A stretch of DNA of 64,000 nt, from NCBI GenBank assembly GCA_903875225.1, contig CAIQVJ010000007.1:89795-153794 (forward strand). The letters run 5' to 3'. A program made the position numbers and the translations under genes. Under the pieces are notes generated by a model that saw nothing but the letters and a program-made list of their open reading frames with translations, was not told the origin of the DNA and made no database searches. The DNA comes from an uncultured Pseudomonadota bacterium (GTDB lineage: Bacteria > Myxococcota_A > UBA796 > SXON01). Below are positions 33,454-42,801 of this stretch, one piece after another. The stretch's first letter is position 1, and each line of letters begins with the position of its first letter.

Positions 33454-34940
33454 GGCTCCCCCGTGGTGATGATGTCGGTGTAGACGGCGGCCATCGGCTT
33501 GGGCGTGCGCGCCTTGGTGGTGAGGTCCACCGAGTACATGCCGAACGTCATCGACATGCCGTGGTTCCACTCGTAATTGTCGGTCAACGACCAGTAGAAG
33601 TAGCCGCGCACGTCGGCCCCGGCGTCCATCGCGCCGAGCAGGGCCGAGAGGTGCGGCCGCAGGAACGTGTCGCCGCTGGTCTCGGTGGGCTCGGTGCCGT
33701 TCTCGGTGATGACCGCCGGGAGGCCGTAGCTGTTCGCGAGGTTCACGACGTCGGCGATGCCGTCCGGGTATTCCTCCCAGAGGACCTCGGGGTAGAAGTC
33801 GGTGATGGGGTACTCGGAGAACAGCGGGACGTTCAGCCCACGCACGGTGATGCGCGTGTAGTAGTTCACGCCGATGTAGTCCATGCGGCCGGCGACATCG
33901 TCGCGGTGCTCCTCGGCCACGCCGTCGAGGTCCCGGTCGAAGTCGCCGTACACCGTCGCGTTCAGGTACACGCGGTTGTAGACGTAGTCGAGGTCGGCGG
34001 CCCCGTGCACGTCGGTTTCGTTGTCCGGGTCGAGCGGCTGGACTGCGACGAGGTTGGGGACCGCGCCGACCATGCTGTCGACACCGTCACCGTCGGCATC
34101 CACGGTGTCGTAGGACTTCACGGCGTCGTACATCGCGGCGTGGCCCTCCGCGAGGTTGAAGGCGACGGGGATCGCAAGATCGGGGCGGCTCACCCCGGGC
34201 GGGTTGGTGCGATCCTCGCCGGGCAGCAGGTAGCCGGAGAGCACGATCGCCATCGGCTCGTTCTCGGTCGCCCACCAGTCCACGCGATCGCCGAACTGCT
34301 GGGCGCAGAACCCGCTGTACAACGCGATCGCCGGCTTGATCCGCGCGAGGTCCAGCCAGCCGCGGTTGGTGCAATTGTCCGGGTCCTCGTGGCACGCCTT
34401 GCCGTCGTGGATCCAGAGCGGGAGGGTGTAGTGGTTGAGCGTGACGAGCGGGGTGAGCCCGTGGGCGACGATCGCGTCGAAGTAGGCGTTGTAGTAGGCG
34501 AGCGCCGCGGGATCGGCGTACTGCATCAGGTCGTCCACGCTGGTCGCCTGCTCGGCGGCGGCGGCGGGAAAGAGCCGGGACCACTCGATGCTGGTGCGGA
34601 AGGAGTTGGTCCCGAGAGCGACGGCGTTGTCCAGATCGGTGTTGTACAGCTCAAAATGGCCGGGGGCATCCGCCAGGGGCTCACCGGACAGGTAGTTGGC
34701 GGATTCGGCGATCAGATCGGGATCGGTGACCCACTGGTACCAGTCGCTGCCGCGGTCTTCGCAGTCCTCGGCGGCAATCGTCGGGCAGCCGGCCTCCACC
34801 TGGAACCCGGCGACCGCCGTGCCCCACATGAAGTCTGCGGGAAATTTCGGGGTCGCGGGGGCGGTGTCGTCGCCGGGCTTGCCGTTGCAACCGGTGAGGG
34901 CCAGGGCGAGTACGAGCGCAGGGGACAGGTGTGCGGGCAT
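33450..34940 (-). CDS. Glycoside hydrolase family 1 lipoprotein (beta-glucosidase-like)
   Basis: This is a 496-residue exported enzyme. MPAHLSPALVLALALTGC gives a clean lipobox, then NGKPGDDTAPA. The GH1 barrel shows FMWGTAVAGFQVEAG, TSIEWSRLFP, LNHYTLPLW and ATENEP with acid/base Glu228. NYYTRI and ITENGT with nucleophile Glu413 follow. Compared with typical GH1 enzymes it has insertions with Ca2+-loop-like acidic motifs (DADGDGVDS about 281-289; DFDRDLDGVAEE about 333-343), which may stabilise it outside the cell. It should act on beta-glycosides at the surface or periplasm. Coupled to the PLP-enzyme gene. Confidence 0.9.
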   Translation of the reverse strand: MPAHLSPALVLALALTGCNGKPGDDTAPATPKFPADFMWGTAVAGFQVEAGCPTIAAEDCEDRGSDWYQWVTDPDLIAESANYLSGEPLADAPGHFELYNTDLDNAVALGTNSFRTSIEWSRLFPAAAAEQATSVDDLMQYADPAALAYYNAYFDAIVAHGLTPLVTLNHYTLPLWIHDGKACHEDPDNCTNRGWLDLARIKPAIALYSGFCAQQFGDRVDWWATENEPMAIVLSGYLLPGEDRTNPPGVSRPDLAIPVAFNLAEGHAAMYDAVKSYDTVDADGDGVDSMVGAVPNLVAVQPLDPDNETDVHGAADLDYVYNRVYLNATVYGDFDRDLDGVAEEHRDDVAGRMDYIGVNYYTRITVRGLNVPLFSEYPITDFYPEVLWEEYPDGIADVVNLANSYGLPAVITENGTEPTETSGDTFLRPHLSALLGAMDAGADVRGYFYWSLTDNYEWNHGMSMTFGMYSVDLTTKARTPKPMAAVYTDIITTGEP

Positions 34941-35054
34941 GGCAGCCTCCGCGGCCGGACTATCCCCGCCGACCCTACTGGCACACCGGGGCCGTCCACA
35001 CGACGCCATACTCCCGATCGGTGCTTACCCTTGCACCTGCCGGAGCTACGCCCC

Positions 35055-35759
35055 TTGCCTGCATCGTCCATCTCCGCCTCGTTGCGCCAGAGCTTCCTCG
35101 CCGGCCTCCTGGCGCTGCTGCCCCTCTTCATCACCTGGAAGGTCCTCTCGTTCGTGTTCACGACGGTGGACGGTGTGCTGGGCGAACGCCTGAACGCCCT
35201 GCTCCAGGCCGTGACCCGGTCGAGCATCCACATCCCCGGGCTCGGGCTCGTGGCGACGGCGCTCATCGTGCTCGGGATCGGCTACCTCTCCCGAAAGCTG
35301 TTCTTCATGCGCGTGCTGGTGCTGCTGGAGTCCTTGATCGACCGGGTGCCCATCGTGCGTTCGCTCTACGCGGCATCCCGGCAGATCGTGGTGCCGTTCA
35401 CGGACAAGGCGAAGCTGCCCTTTTCGAAGGTGGTGATCGCCGAGTACCCGATGGTGGGCCGACAGACGCTGGGGCTCCTGGCTCGGGAGCGGGCGACGGA
35501 CGATCCCGACGACGACCGCGTGGTGGTGTTCTTTCCCTCGAACCACCTGCACCTCGGCTACCCCGTGCTGCTCTCGCGGAAGGACGTCACCGTGATCGAC
35601 ATGTCGGTGGAGGACGCGATCAAGTTCTTCGTGAGCTGTGGGGTGGTGGGCGACGGGAGCCTGCTCCTGGCCGCGCCCGTCATTGCCCGCCCCGCAGGTT
35701 CTGTCGCCGCGGGTGCAACAGGAAACTTGCGCGATCCTCCGCAACCTGCATCTGTGTGA
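35055..35759 (+). CDS. DUF502-family membrane protein
   Basis: The 234-residue inner-membrane protein has two strong helices: LRQSFLAGLLALLPLFITWKVL and LVATALIVLGIGYLS. They are followed by the DUF502 core RVPIVRSLYAASRQIV...FSKVVIAEYP and a FFPSNHLHLGYPVLLSRKDVTVIDMSVEDAIKFFVSCG block. Function is unknown for the family. The start is a TTG after GGAG; another in-frame TTG lies at 35031. The 3' end overlaps the convergent giant kinase gene by 80 bp. Confidence 0.85.
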   Translation: MPASSISASLRQSFLAGLLALLPLFITWKVLSFVFTTVDGVLGERLNALLQAVTRSSIHIPGLGLVATALIVLGIGYLSRKLFFMRVLVLLESLIDRVPIVRSLYAASRQIVVPFTDKAKLPFSKVVIAEYPMVGRQTLGLLARERATDDPDDDRVVVFFPSNHLHLGYPVLLSRKDVTVIDMSVEDAIKFFVSCGVVGDGSLLLAAPVIARPAGSVAAGATGNLRDPPQPASV

Positions 35760-38700
35760 GCTGGCGGAGCAGGGTGTGGGCGCGGTTCCGGGAGATCTCC
35801 GGATCGAGCCCGCCCTCGATCTGGGCATGGCGCGTGTCGTCGGTGAGCAGCGCCAGGCGCGTGATGCGTACAGGCTGACGCTCCACCCACTGGTCGATCT
35901 CCCCCCGGAGCAAAGCGTCCACGTGCTCGCCGCGGTCGATGGCGCCCACGAACACGTGGGAGAGAGCGGTGAGCGCGCCCATGCGCACGAGGCTCCGCAC
36001 CGCCGCGGCCGTCGTCACCATGGCCTCCCCGTCCCGCCCGAGCCGCCCCAGCAGGACGCCCCGCTCGGCCGTGAGCTCCGCGGCATGGAGTCGCCAGTTC
36101 CTCGACTCCGCGCGGGCGATGGCGGGCTCGATGGTCTGGAGCCCGCCCTCCGCATCTCCCGCGAGGTCGAGCAGGTTCGCCCGCAGGCGCGCGATCGGGC
36201 CATCGAGGAGCGCCGGCACATCGCCCTGCAGCGCATCCATCGCCTGGAGCACGCGATCACGCGCGAGTCCGGGACGGAACAGGTCGATGTCGAGCTGCGC
36301 GGAGGTGACGAGCAGATCGGCCAGCATGGGCGCCGGGGCGCTGATGCGGGCACGGGCGAGCGCCTCCTCGAGGATGCGCCGGGCCTCGGAGAAGCGGCCC
36401 TGGAGGCGCAGCGTCGTCGCCAGACCCGAGATGGCGCGCCAGTCGGAGCCATCGGCCTGCACCGTCTCCAGGAAGAGCCGCTCGGCCGAGACGACCTCTC
36501 CGCGGTTCAGCTCGACGTGCGCGAGCGCCGCCCGGGACCGTCCGAGCGCGGCGGGATCGGACCAATGCGCCCGCGCCTCGACGCCCTCCCGGGCGAGCCG
36601 CCAGGCCACGTCGAACTCACCCACGCAGACGAGCAGCTCGGAGAAGCGCGCGAGCGCATCTGCCCCGGCCGAGACGTAGATCTCGCCTCCTGCACGCCGG
36701 AAGATCTCGATCGCCCGAACGAGGCTCCCGCGCTCCGCAGCGGTGTCGCCGCGCGCTCGCGCGACGCCCGCCGCCACCAGGGCGACCTCGCCCTCCTCCA
36801 CCGGACCCTCCGCCAGCGCCCGGGCCTGCGCGAGCGCCTGATCGGTCTGCATGCTCGAGCTGCGCAGCACCGAGAGGCACTGCGCGTAGAGCCGCCACAG
36901 GGCAAAGTCGGCGGGGGCATGCGCGCGCCCGTGGACCACCCGCTCGAGCCCGACGAGCGCCTCCGCGTAGAGCCCGAGGTCCACGAGCGGGCGAGCCCAC
37001 GCGACGACGCTCTGCGCCGCGGCTTCGGGGCGATCCGCTTCCAGCAACACGACCGGCAGGCGAGCGCTCGCCGGCGGATCGGGCAGCGCTGCGGCGATCC
37101 TGCGACAGAGCAGCGCCCGCCGGGTGGCTCGCGTGCGGCCCAGCACGAACTCGGCGGTGATGCCCTGGCGGAAGACCCAGCTCGAAGGCTGGGGCTCGGG
37201 CCCCCGCGAAGGGCCTGGGCCCAACAGGATCGGCTCGATCAGCCGCTCTCGGGAGAGCTCGGCAAGCGCGTCGCGAACCACCGCCGTGGGGAGGTCCACG
37301 GCGTGGGCGACCACGTCGAGCTCCAGATCGCCCTCGGCCAACGCGAGCGTCTCCAGGATCCGGCGCTGCGTCGTCGGAAGGCTCTCGATCCGCATGTGGG
37401 TGGCCTCGTGGACGCTCGACGAGGCCTGCGGGAGCGCGGTCCGGTCCGACCGGTCCCGGGGCAGCAGGCGGACGAGGTTCTCCAACGGCGAGGGCATCCC
37501 GCCGCTGGCGGCGGCAAGGCGACGGACCAGCTCCGGCGGCACGGTCGAGACCCCGAGCCACCGGCTTGCGACGACGCCGACCTCCAGCCCGGTGAGCGGT
37601 GGAACGTCCATCAGGTGCAGCCCGTCCCAGGTCGCGGGCAGGGCCTCCTCTCCCCATGCACCGACCATGATCACGGCGCCACCGATCTCGGCCACCGCCA
37701 CCATGGTCGCGGCCAGCGTCCGGACATCGCCCGGCAACGCGTCCTCCATGCCCTCCACGGCGACCAGCAAGGGGTGGGCATCGAGCCTGGCGCGCGCGGC
37801 GAGCGCCTGGGCGAACGATGGCGCGTGCACCCCGCCGGACGTGAGCGCCGCTCGGGCCCAACCAGCGCCGTCCGCATCGCCGTCGAGCGCCAACCCCGCG
37901 GCGAGCTGCGTACACACCGGGCCGAACGGCTGCGCGGTGCCCGACGCGATCAGGCGCAGCGAGCGCGACCCGCGACGGGTGGCCTCGTCCACGGCGAAGC
38001 CCACGAGGCGCCCACGCCCCGAGCCCTCGGGCCCGCAGAACACGAGACCGGCACCGGGCATCGCCTCGTCGAAGAGCCGCCGCACCGCGGCGACGTGACC
38101 GTGCCGACCCACGAAGCGCAGCGACGGCATCGGATCGTCTGCCTGCGTCGCCGGTCCGACGACGAACGGGCGCAGGAACTCCACGACCTCGCCAGCGTCG
38201 GCTGGCCGGGACGCCGCGGACTTGGCGAGCAGGCGGGTGACCAGCTCGCAGATCGCGGCAGGCACGCCCCGCGCGAGCCGATCGACCGAGACGGGCTGGT
38301 GCTCCAGGTGCTGGCGCGCAAGCGCGACGGCATCGTCGCCCTCGAACGGCCGACGTCCGGTGAGCATGCGGTAGAGCAGCACCCCGAGCGCGTACAGGTC
38401 GGTACGGGCATCGACCTTGCCGCCGGTGAGCTGCTCCGGGCTCGCGTAGTGGAACGTACCCACGAACTCCCCGGGCTCCGTGAGGGCGTCGCGCTGGTTC
38501 TCCATGCGCGCCGTTCCAAAGTCGAGGAGCTTCACGGTGCCGTCGGCCAGCGCGATGATGTTGCTCGACTTGAGATCGCGGTGGATGATGCCGCGTGCGT
38601 GAAGGCACTGCAGGGCCTCGGCGACGTGGAAGGCGATGCGGATGGCCTCGGCCGTTCGGATCGGGTCGCCGGGGCGGCCGACTCCCTTCACCCGCACCTG

Positions 38701-39003
38701 GGCCGCCTGCCCCTGGAGCAGCTCCATCACCAGGTACGGAAGCCCCTGCTCGCTGATCCCGTACCGATACACGCGAATCACGTTCGGGTGGTCGATCCGC
38801 GTGAGCGCACGGTACTCGCGGCCGAACCGCGGCGCTCCTGCTCCGCGGGACTGCAGCACCTTGACCGCCAGGGGGCGGCCCGATTCCGGGTCCGTGACCT
38901 CGTACACGATCGCCATGCCGCCCTGCGCCACGACCCGAACAACGGGGTATGGCCCGATAGCGGCGGGGATCAACTCGGGGGTGGTCAACGGATCTGGGCG
39001 CAA
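35680..39003 (-). CDS. Giant Ser/Thr protein kinase with ATPase-like and TPR-like regions
   Basis: The 1107-residue cytoplasmic protein has an intact kinase domain: glycine loop AQGGMAIV (26-33), Lys48, HRDLKSSN (141-148), DFG (161-163) and SPEQLTGG. A STAND/AAA-like region follows, but its Walker A position reads GPEGSGRG rather than GxxxxGK[ST], so ATP binding there is doubtful. The last 500 residues are Ala/Leu/Arg helical repeats resembling TPRs. This is the PknB-STAND-TPR layout common in myxobacterial-like kinases. The start is TTG (39003); no strong Shine-Dalgarno is seen. It overlaps the convergent DUF502 gene by 80 bp. Confidence 0.88.
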   Translation of the reverse strand: MRPDPLTTPELIPAAIGPYPVVRVVAQGGMAIVYEVTDPESGRPLAVKVLQSRGAGAPRFGREYRALTRIDHPNVIRVYRYGISEQGLPYLVMELLQGQAAQVRVKGVGRPGDPIRTAEAIRIAFHVAEALQCLHARGIIHRDLKSSNIIALADGTVKLLDFGTARMENQRDALTEPGEFVGTFHYASPEQLTGGKVDARTDLYALGVLLYRMLTGRRPFEGDDAVALARQHLEHQPVSVDRLARGVPAAICELVTRLLAKSAASRPADAGEVVEFLRPFVVGPATQADDPMPSLRFVGRHGHVAAVRRLFDEAMPGAGLVFCGPEGSGRGRLVGFAVDEATRRGSRSLRLIASGTAQPFGPVCTQLAAGLALDGDADGAGWARAALTSGGVHAPSFAQALAARARLDAHPLLVAVEGMEDALPGDVRTLAATMVAVAEIGGAVIMVGAWGEEALPATWDGLHLMDVPPLTGLEVGVVASRWLGVSTVPPELVRRLAAASGGMPSPLENLVRLLPRDRSDRTALPQASSSVHEATHMRIESLPTTQRRILETLALAEGDLELDVVAHAVDLPTAVVRDALAELSRERLIEPILLGPGPSRGPEPQPSSWVFRQGITAEFVLGRTRATRRALLCRRIAAALPDPPASARLPVVLLEADRPEAAAQSVVAWARPLVDLGLYAEALVGLERVVHGRAHAPADFALWRLYAQCLSVLRSSSMQTDQALAQARALAEGPVEEGEVALVAAGVARARGDTAAERGSLVRAIEIFRRAGGEIYVSAGADALARFSELLVCVGEFDVAWRLAREGVEARAHWSDPAALGRSRAALAHVELNRGEVVSAERLFLETVQADGSDWRAISGLATTLRLQGRFSEARRILEEALARARISAPAPMLADLLVTSAQLDIDLFRPGLARDRVLQAMDALQGDVPALLDGPIARLRANLLDLAGDAEGGLQTIEPAIARAESRNWRLHAAELTAERGVLLGRLGRDGEAMVTTAAAVRSLVRMGALTALSHVFVGAIDRGEHVDALLRGEIDQWVERQPVRITRLALLTDDTRHAQIEGGLDPEISRNRAHTLLRQLTQMQVAEDRASFLLHPRRQNLRGGQ

Positions 39004-39030
39004 GCCTTCATCTAATCATACGTGGTCCGG

Positions 39031-39408
39031 ATGGCCGTGCACCACCTCGCGCTGCGATCTCCCGATCCGGCCACCCTCGCTGCATACTACCAGCGCGTCC
39101 TCGGCCTGGTAGAGCTGCGCCGGTCCACGGACGACACCGGACTTTACTCGGTTTGGCTGGACCTCGGGGGCACGATCCTGATGGTGGAGCGGGGCCACGC
39201 GCGGACCGCTGACCAGGGCTGGGACGGCATGTACCTCGTCGCCCATCCCGGGAGCGGACCCGCGTGGTCGGCGCGCTTGGAAGGTTGCTGCACCCCGATC
39301 GAGGGGCGGACTGCGTTCACCCTCTACGCACGCGACCCGGAAGGCAACCGTTTCGGCGTCTCGAGCTTCCCCGACCCGCTCTTCAATACCTTGTCGCAGG
39401 GATCTTGA
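39031..39408 (+). CDS. VOC (glyoxalase/bleomycin-resistance) superfamily protein
   Basis: The 125-residue single VOC domain reads HHLALRSPDPATLAAYYQRVLGL, then LGGTILMVER and ends YARDPEGNRFGVSSFP. This is the classic pattern of metal-binding VOC enzymes (His and Glu ligands at these positions). The specific reaction is not determinable. ATG 39031 is preferred; GTG 39022 is an alternative. It starts less than 30 bp from the divergent kinase gene, so their promoters must overlap the coding ends. Confidence 0.85.
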   Translation: MAVHHLALRSPDPATLAAYYQRVLGLVELRRSTDDTGLYSVWLDLGGTILMVERGHARTADQGWDGMYLVAHPGSGPAWSARLEGCCTPIEGRTAFTLYARDPEGNRFGVSSFPDPLFNTLSQGS

Positions 39409-39445
39409 TCGGTCGAACGGGTCCAGGCTGACGCAGTCCTACGGA

Positions 39446-40966
39446 TCAGCGGCGACGCCGAGCGGCGAGGATCAAGCCGGCCACGAGCACCGCTGCCCCG
39501 GCCGCGTTCCCGCCTCCCGTCGCACACGCGCAGCCCCCGTCGACCTTGATGGCGCCCGCCGTGTCGTCCGTGCTCGCCGCGACGTCGTCGTCCGATCCAT
39601 CGCAGTCGGAGTCGACGCCGTCCCCGTTCACGCCCGGGGCGCCTGGGTAGATGTCCGGGTTGGTGTCGTCGCAGTCGAGCGGGCTGTCGAAGCCGTCGCC
39701 ATCGGCGTCGTCGTCGTTCCCATCACAGTCCTGGTCGATGTCGTCGTAGTAGATCTCGGTCGCCCCGGGGTGGATCGCGGCGTCGTGGTCGTTGCAGTCG
39801 TCACCGCCGAATTCATCCGAGTCGTAGCCGTCGCCGTCGGCATCGTAGTCGGACTGCCCGTCGCAGTTGCTGTCCACCCCGTCGTACATCGGGTCCGGCG
39901 CACCGGGGTAGGCCGCGGAGTCGGTGTCGTCACAGTCGCTCGCGAGCTCGTAGCCGTCGCCGTCCTGATCGTAATCGGAGCCCCCGTTGCAGTCCTCGTC
40001 CACGCCGTCGTACCAGACCTCGCGCGCGCCCGGGTATGCGTTGGCGGCGTCGTCATCGCAGTCGTCGCCGCCGCACCAGGTGCTCTGGTGCCCGTCCCTG
40101 TCGGCATCGCAGGAGCCGCACAGGTCCGTGGCCGCCCATTGGGCCTCCACGTCGTCGAGGCTCGTGCCCTCGATCACGACGAAGGTGAGATCCCCCTCGT
40201 CGCCCGGCGCCATCGTGACCCCGGGCGCCATCTGGATGCCCATGGCCGAGTCCGCGGCGGCCCCCTCGTTGTCGGTGAGCGTGGGGTTCGCGGAGGGCGT
40301 TGCGTAGCTCCACGTCGCGTTGTGCCCGAGGTGCTGGGTCGCGGGGCTGCAGGCGCCGAACGCGAGCGTGTACCCCTCGGCGTTCGACACGCTGACGACG
40401 AGGTCGTCGAACCCGTCGCCATCGGTGTCGAGGACGTCGTTCTGGGTGGTGTAGTCGCCCGCGCCACCGTCCGGGTCCGGGTCCACCTCGAAGTAGACGG
40501 CGAGGTGGCTCAACGCAGAGGTGCCGGCGGTGAGGTGGTAGTTCACGCGGACGGCGCTGCCGTCGCGCTGCCAGGCCTGGGTCTGCACCATCTCCAGCGA
40601 CTCGCCGCTGTAGGTGTACGACGAGATCGCCCAGTCCGCGGTGGAGAGGTCGGCCTCGCCGGAGACGGAGCAACTGGCGGTGGATGTGTTGGAGTTCGCG
40701 ACGTAGGCCATGACCCCATCGCTGGTCGCGTATTCGAACGCCAGGAGTTGCCACGGATAGCCCCAATAGGACCAGTCAACCCACTCGCCCCCGTGCAGGG
40801 CCTGGAAGCCCCCATAGGCGTCCTGGTCGTTCCAGGTGCCGACGGAGTCGTAGTAGATGCGTACGGCGTTGCCCTGCACGAGCTCATCCGCAGAGGCGAC
40901 CGGGATCGCAGACAAGGCAAGAAGGAGCAGCATTCCGGAAGTATACACCCGGGTCAGCCGACCCAC
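39446..40966 (-). CDS. MopE-repeat surface protein with MYXO-CTERM-like C-terminal anchor
   Basis: The protein has about 506 residues: a signal peptide (MLLLLALSAIPVASA), a beta-rich N-terminal domain of about 290 residues, four MopE-like repeats (about 310-450), and a tail GGCACATGGG, hydrophobic helix and RRRR typical of MYXO-CTERM sorting tags. Unlike the other two MopE-repeat proteins, most repeats here have Tyr or Asn where the first Cys of the unit would be (EVWYDGVDEDCNG). The GTG at 40966 is used because it supplies a basic n-region; ATG 40933 or GTG 40978 are possible. It overlaps the ubiA-like gene end. Confidence 0.82.
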   Translation of the reverse strand: MGRLTRVYTSGMLLLLALSAIPVASADELVQGNAVRIYYDSVGTWNDQDAYGGFQALHGGEWVDWSYWGYPWQLLAFEYATSDGVMAYVANSNTSTASCSVSGEADLSTADWAISSYTYSGESLEMVQTQAWQRDGSAVRVNYHLTAGTSALSHLAVYFEVDPDPDGGAGDYTTQNDVLDTDGDGFDDLVVSVSNAEGYTLAFGACSPATQHLGHNATWSYATPSANPTLTDNEGAAADSAMGIQMAPGVTMAPGDEGDLTFVVIEGTSLDDVEAQWAATDLCGSCDADRDGHQSTWCGGDDCDDDAANAYPGAREVWYDGVDEDCNGGSDYDQDGDGYELASDCDDTDSAAYPGAPDPMYDGVDSNCDGQSDYDADGDGYDSDEFGGDDCNDHDAAIHPGATEIYYDDIDQDCDGNDDDADGDGFDSPLDCDDTNPDIYPGAPGVNGDGVDSDCDGSDDDVAASTDDTAGAIKVDGGCACATGGGNAAGAAVLVAGLILAARRRR

Positions 40967-41808
40967 GTCCCCACGCACACACCCGCGAAGAAGAGCAGCG
41001 ACACGTAGCCGTTCAGGTCAAAAAACGCCTTGTCGATCCTCGAGAGATCCCCGGGGCGCACGATCCAGTGCTCGTAGGAGAGCACCCCGGCGATCGCCAC
41101 GAACCCCAGCCAGTAGCCCCACCCGAGGGGAGCGAGGAGAGGCACCGCCGCGAGCAGGCCCACCGTGACGAGGTGGAGCAGGGCGCTCACCCCCATGGCG
41201 CCCCGCTCGCCGAGCGCAACGGGGATGCTGTGGAGCCCCTGCCCGCGGTCGAACGACTCGTCCTGAAGGCTGTAGAGGATGTCGAAGCCCGCGACCCACG
41301 TGGCCACGGCGCCGGCGAGGATGCCCGCCAGCGGGGCAACCGTCCCGGTGAGGGCCACCCAGACCGCGATCGGCGCGAGCCCGAGCGCCACGCCGAGCCA
41401 CAGGTGCACGAGCGCGGTGAACCGCTTCGCGTAGCTGTAGCCGCAGACGACGCCGAGGGCGACCGGCGAGAGCCACCCACAGAGGGGGTTCAGCGCGACC
41501 GCGAGCGCGACGAAGGAGGCCGCTGCGGCCACGGTGATCGCGATGGCGGCGCGCAGGCTGATCTGTCCGCTCGGGATCTCCCGAATCGCCGTTCGAGGGT
41601 TGCGCGCATCGAAGTGTCGGTCGACGATCCGGTTGAACCCCATCGCGCAGGACCGCGCCGTGACCATGCAGCCGATGATCAGGGCCACCTGGAGCGCCGT
41701 GACCGGCACCGTACGACTGGCCAGCACCGCTGCCGAGAGCGCGAACGGCATCGCAAAGATCGAGTGGGAGAACTTGATCATCCGCCCGTAGGTGGCGATC
41801 GCGCTCAT
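40954..41808 (-). CDS. mqnP: MqnP: UbiA-family polyprenyltransferase of the futalosine menaquinone pathway
   Basis: This is a 284-residue membrane prenyltransferase with about eight helices. It has both Asp-rich motifs of the UbiA family: NRIVDRHFDARNPRT and YSLQDESFDRGQG. It follows the mqnX-like gene with a 4-nt overlap (ATGA). Together with the MqnA/MqnC gene this context points to attachment of the polyprenyl chain to 1,4-dihydroxy-6-naphthoate, rather than ubiquinone synthesis. The assignment as mqnP rather than ubiA is from context. Confidence 0.85.
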   Translation of the reverse strand: MSAIATYGRMIKFSHSIFAMPFALSAAVLASRTVPVTALQVALIIGCMVTARSCAMGFNRIVDRHFDARNPRTAIREIPSGQISLRAAIAITVAAAASFVALAVALNPLCGWLSPVALGVVCGYSYAKRFTALVHLWLGVALGLAPIAVWVALTGTVAPLAGILAGAVATWVAGFDILYSLQDESFDRGQGLHSIPVALGERGAMGVSALLHLVTVGLLAAVPLLAPLGWGYWLGFVAIAGVLSYEHWIVRPGDLSRIDKAFFDLNGYVSLLFFAGVCVGTWVG

Positions 41809-42794
41809 GGGGCGACCCGCTCACGGCGCCAGCGCGTGCCGTCGAGCAGCTGGTCCACGGTGGTCACGTCCGGGAACCACAAGCGCCCAGCGGGCTCCAG
41901 CCCCGCGAACCCCCCGGTCGCCGCGCCGACCCACGTGGCCACGTCCACCCCCGGGAACGCGCGCCGCAGGGCGACGAGCTCCTCGAGCAGATCGAGGTCC
42001 GGAGACGACGCGAGGGAATCGGTCCCGACGCGGATGGGGATGCCACGGTCGAGCATCCCCGGAACGTCCGGCAGGCGCCCGCCGATCCACAGGTTCGATC
42101 GCGCGCAGATGCACACGTTCGCGCCGGAGGCGGCGATGCGATCGAGGTCTTCGGGCCGCGTCTCCACGCAGTGCACGAGCAGGGCGCGGGGGGACAGCAC
42201 CCCGAGCGCCTCGAGGTAGGCGACCGGCGAGAGCATCGGGTACTCGAAGCCGTCGAGGCTCCGCCCGAACGCCCGGAGGCGGTCCGGCCAGGGCCCCTCC
42301 CCGCGCAGGAAGGCGGCCTCCGCGGGGTCCTCGTCCACGTGAATGCTCCACACTCCGGGGAGGGCGGCGCACTGCTGGATCCAGTTAGGGTGGGTCGAGT
42401 AGACGGCATGAGGGATGGGACGGGAGCCCGGCTCGGTCGCGTGGGTGGGGATGTCGATGCCGAGCCGCTCGTGGAGGCACACCCCACGCTCCCCGAACAG
42501 CGCCCCCGTTCGCCCGGTGTTGCTCACATCCAGCCAGCGCCCGGTACCCGTCGCCACCGAGGCCTCGAAGCGCTCCGCCGCAGGCCCCAGGAACGCGTCG
42601 GGATCCCGCCCCACGAACGTGCTGCCGGTGCGCTGCACCTGGTCGAGCCAGGGGAGGAACCCGCGCTCGGCGGGCCGGGGGAGCGGCCCCACCTCGAAGT
42701 GCACGTGGGCGTTGAGGAACGTGGGAAGCTCGATGCCGCGGGGCAGATCCGAGGGCTCCATGCCCTCCGGCGTCCACCGCAACCCGTGGCTCAT
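41805..42794 (-). CDS. mqnX: MqnX: aminofutalosine deaminase-like amidohydrolase
   Basis: This is a 329-residue amidohydrolase-superfamily enzyme with metal ligands in LNAHVHFE (His30, His32), the LLVHCVET His, and GTDSLASS Asp. Its place between the mqnA-mqnC gene (7 bp upstream) and mqnP, on the same strand and coupled, supports 6-amino-6-deoxyfutalosine deaminase, the step giving futalosine. Chlorohydrolase/cytosine-deaminase relatives share these motifs, so the exact substrate is inferred from the operon. Confidence 0.85.
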   Translation of the reverse strand: MSHGLRWTPEGMEPSDLPRGIELPTFLNAHVHFEVGPLPRPAERGFLPWLDQVQRTGSTFVGRDPDAFLGPAAERFEASVATGTGRWLDVSNTGRTGALFGERGVCLHERLGIDIPTHATEPGSRPIPHAVYSTHPNWIQQCAALPGVWSIHVDEDPAEAAFLRGEGPWPDRLRAFGRSLDGFEYPMLSPVAYLEALGVLSPRALLVHCVETRPEDLDRIAASGANVCICARSNLWIGGRLPDVPGMLDRGIPIRVGTDSLASSPDLDLLEELVALRRAFPGVDVATWVGAATGGFAGLEPAGRLWFPDVTTVDQLLDGTRWRRERVAP

Positions 42795-42801
42795 GCCCCG
42801 C

